Source of the DNA: Helochares maculicollis
Taxonomy: Eukaryota > Arthropoda > Insecta > Coleoptera > Hydrophilidae
NCBI GenBank assembly: GCA_033557835.1
Contig: JAWQRO010000092.1
Location: 1 to 59,370, forward strand
Direction of reading: 5' to 3'
DNA: 59,370 bases
Shown here: positions 58,411-59,370 of the stretch, piece after piece
Layout: every line of letters starts with the position of its first letter
Numbering within the stretch: position 1 is the first letter of the stretch
The notes under the pieces: generated by a model
Databases searched by the model: none
The model's input: only the letters and a program-made list of their open reading frames with translations
What the model was told of the DNA's origin: nothing
Position numbers and translations under genes: made by a program

Positions 58411-59370
58411 TCACCATCATCATCATCTTTATCAGCCATATCAACCTGTATTTCAAGGTGAGGCCTCCTTAATTAATTATTCAGTTATTATTTTTATTTA
58501 TTTTTTTGCACAGTGTTGTTTGCATGCTTCTACTTCTTCTGAAGAGGGGATGTCTTAGTGTATTTTTACGTGGTTATCCCTACCACATGCCGTGTATATT
58601 CTTGTTCCAGCAGCTTCCATTTATTGCGGTTTCCGGCTAGCCTGAACCAGGTTGCGCCTGCAAGTCTTCTGATGTCTCGGTCCCATCTGTCTTTGGGGCG
58701 TTTTCTGGGTCTCTTAATACCCCTGGGATACTATTCTATTATTTTTGCTGTCCATCTATTGTCTGTCCTTCTTGCTATGTATCCCGCCCATTGCCATTTC
58801 AGAGATTTGACTCTTTGGATTATGTCTGTTATTTTGGTCTTATCTCTAATCCATGTGTTTCTCTTTCGATCTCTCTTTGTAGTGCCTAACATTGATCTTT
58901 GGGTAGTGGCTAACTTATTTGTAACGGTTGCATTAAGGGTCCAGGTTTCGCAACCGTAAGTTAGCACTGGAAGGATACATTGGTCGAATGTTCTGCTCTT
59001 TAGGTGGAGGGGCATTTTGGATTTGATTATAGAGTTTCGTCCAAATGCTCTCCATGCAAGTTTAATTCTTCTATTGGTTTCCGGAAGTAGGGATTCTGAT
59101 ATATTTATTAGTTGACCGAGATATATGTATTCGTCAACTGTTTCTAAGGTGGTGTCCTCAATGGTGATGTATGTTTAATCTGTGAATTCGTTGAACATCA
59201 CCCTCGTCTTAGAGAGGTTTACCTTTAGACCTACTTCCCGACAGACCAAAGCTAGTTCGTTTAGCATTATTTGGAGATTGGCGGGGTCATTTGCTATCAG
59301 GACTATGTCGTCGGCGAAGCGAAGGTTGTTGAGGCGTTCCCCGTTTATACACAATCCGTAGTTGTCCCAG
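58411..59370 (-). mobile_element. LINE (RTE-like non-LTR retrotransposon), 3' part, runs off the window
   Basis: The minus strand enters at the window edge inside the reverse transcriptase. The single frame 59369-58566 reads through LRFADDIVLIAND (catalytic FADD motif), GLKVNLSKTRVMFNE, PETNRRIKLAWRAFGRN, TFDQCILPVLTYGCETWTL, KRNTWIRDKTKITDIIQRV and LKWQWAGYIAR to a final stop. Only two internal stops break it (59177-59175 and 58733-58731), with no frameshift. The 3' end is GGAGGCCTCACCTTGAAATA followed by a GAT trinucleotide run (58411-58428). The endonuclease and most of the RT lie outside. Confidence 0.92.
58566..59369 (-). pseudogene. LINE reverse transcriptase, C-terminal region, two stop codons
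   Basis: 267 codons in one frame, from just before the FADD box to the end of the protein. TAA at 59177-59175 interrupts after MFNEFTD. TAG at 58733-58731 replaces what the plus-strand copy at 57.8 kb shows as Trp (LWYPR), so it is a single G-to-A change. The C-terminal region ends DRWDRDIRRLAGATWFRLAG then about 20 more residues. The light damage suggests a fairly recent insertion. Confidence 0.9.

Overview
This window is eukaryotic, AT-rich and intron-rich. It most likely comes from an insect. The only gene I can name with confidence is the insect STAR-family RNA-binding protein held out wings (how, the orthologue of vertebrate quaking/QKI), which lies on the minus strand. Insect origin is inferred from the near-identity of its QUA1, KH and QUA2 segments to how, from a mariner relic, and from LINE copies with short trinucleotide tails. 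I cannot name the order or species.

Layout on the minus strand, in transcription order. An unidentified protein-like open frame with no ATG lies at 54807-55256. The first how coding exon (54599-54725) starts 82 bases after its stop codon. A first intron of about 39 kb follows (15360-54598). Then come a compact run of exons at 15226-15359, 11356-11472, 10895-11035, 9977-10079 and 8090-8407. The gene closes with three possible C-termini: direct read-through to a stop at 8070, a candidate terminal exon at 6065-6270, and the terminal exon at 4502-4578, which carries the HPYQR-type tail of the long, nuclear isoform. Every splice junction keeps phase. The predicted long isoform is 338 residues, against 341 for QKI-5.

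The big intron has no convincing second gene. It holds a dead mariner element with recognisable terminal inverted repeats (42726-43833), a 3' LINE stub (about 23870-23979), several relatively GC-rich islands that could be regulatory, and large tracts of decayed repeats. The most striking decayed repeat is a pair of ~20-bp-period arrays in opposite orientation (about 39.5-40.0 and 40.4-40.8 kb). A second, unrelated ~35-bp motif recurs near 26.5-28.1, 44.7 and 50.1-50.4 kb.

The right end (57.2-59.4 kb) contains two copies of one non-LTR retrotransposon family in opposite orientation. One is badly broken, on the plus strand. The other is much fresher, on the minus strand, with two stop codons, and runs off the window. 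No tRNA, rRNA or CRISPR array was seen. Most short open frames in the window look like chance.
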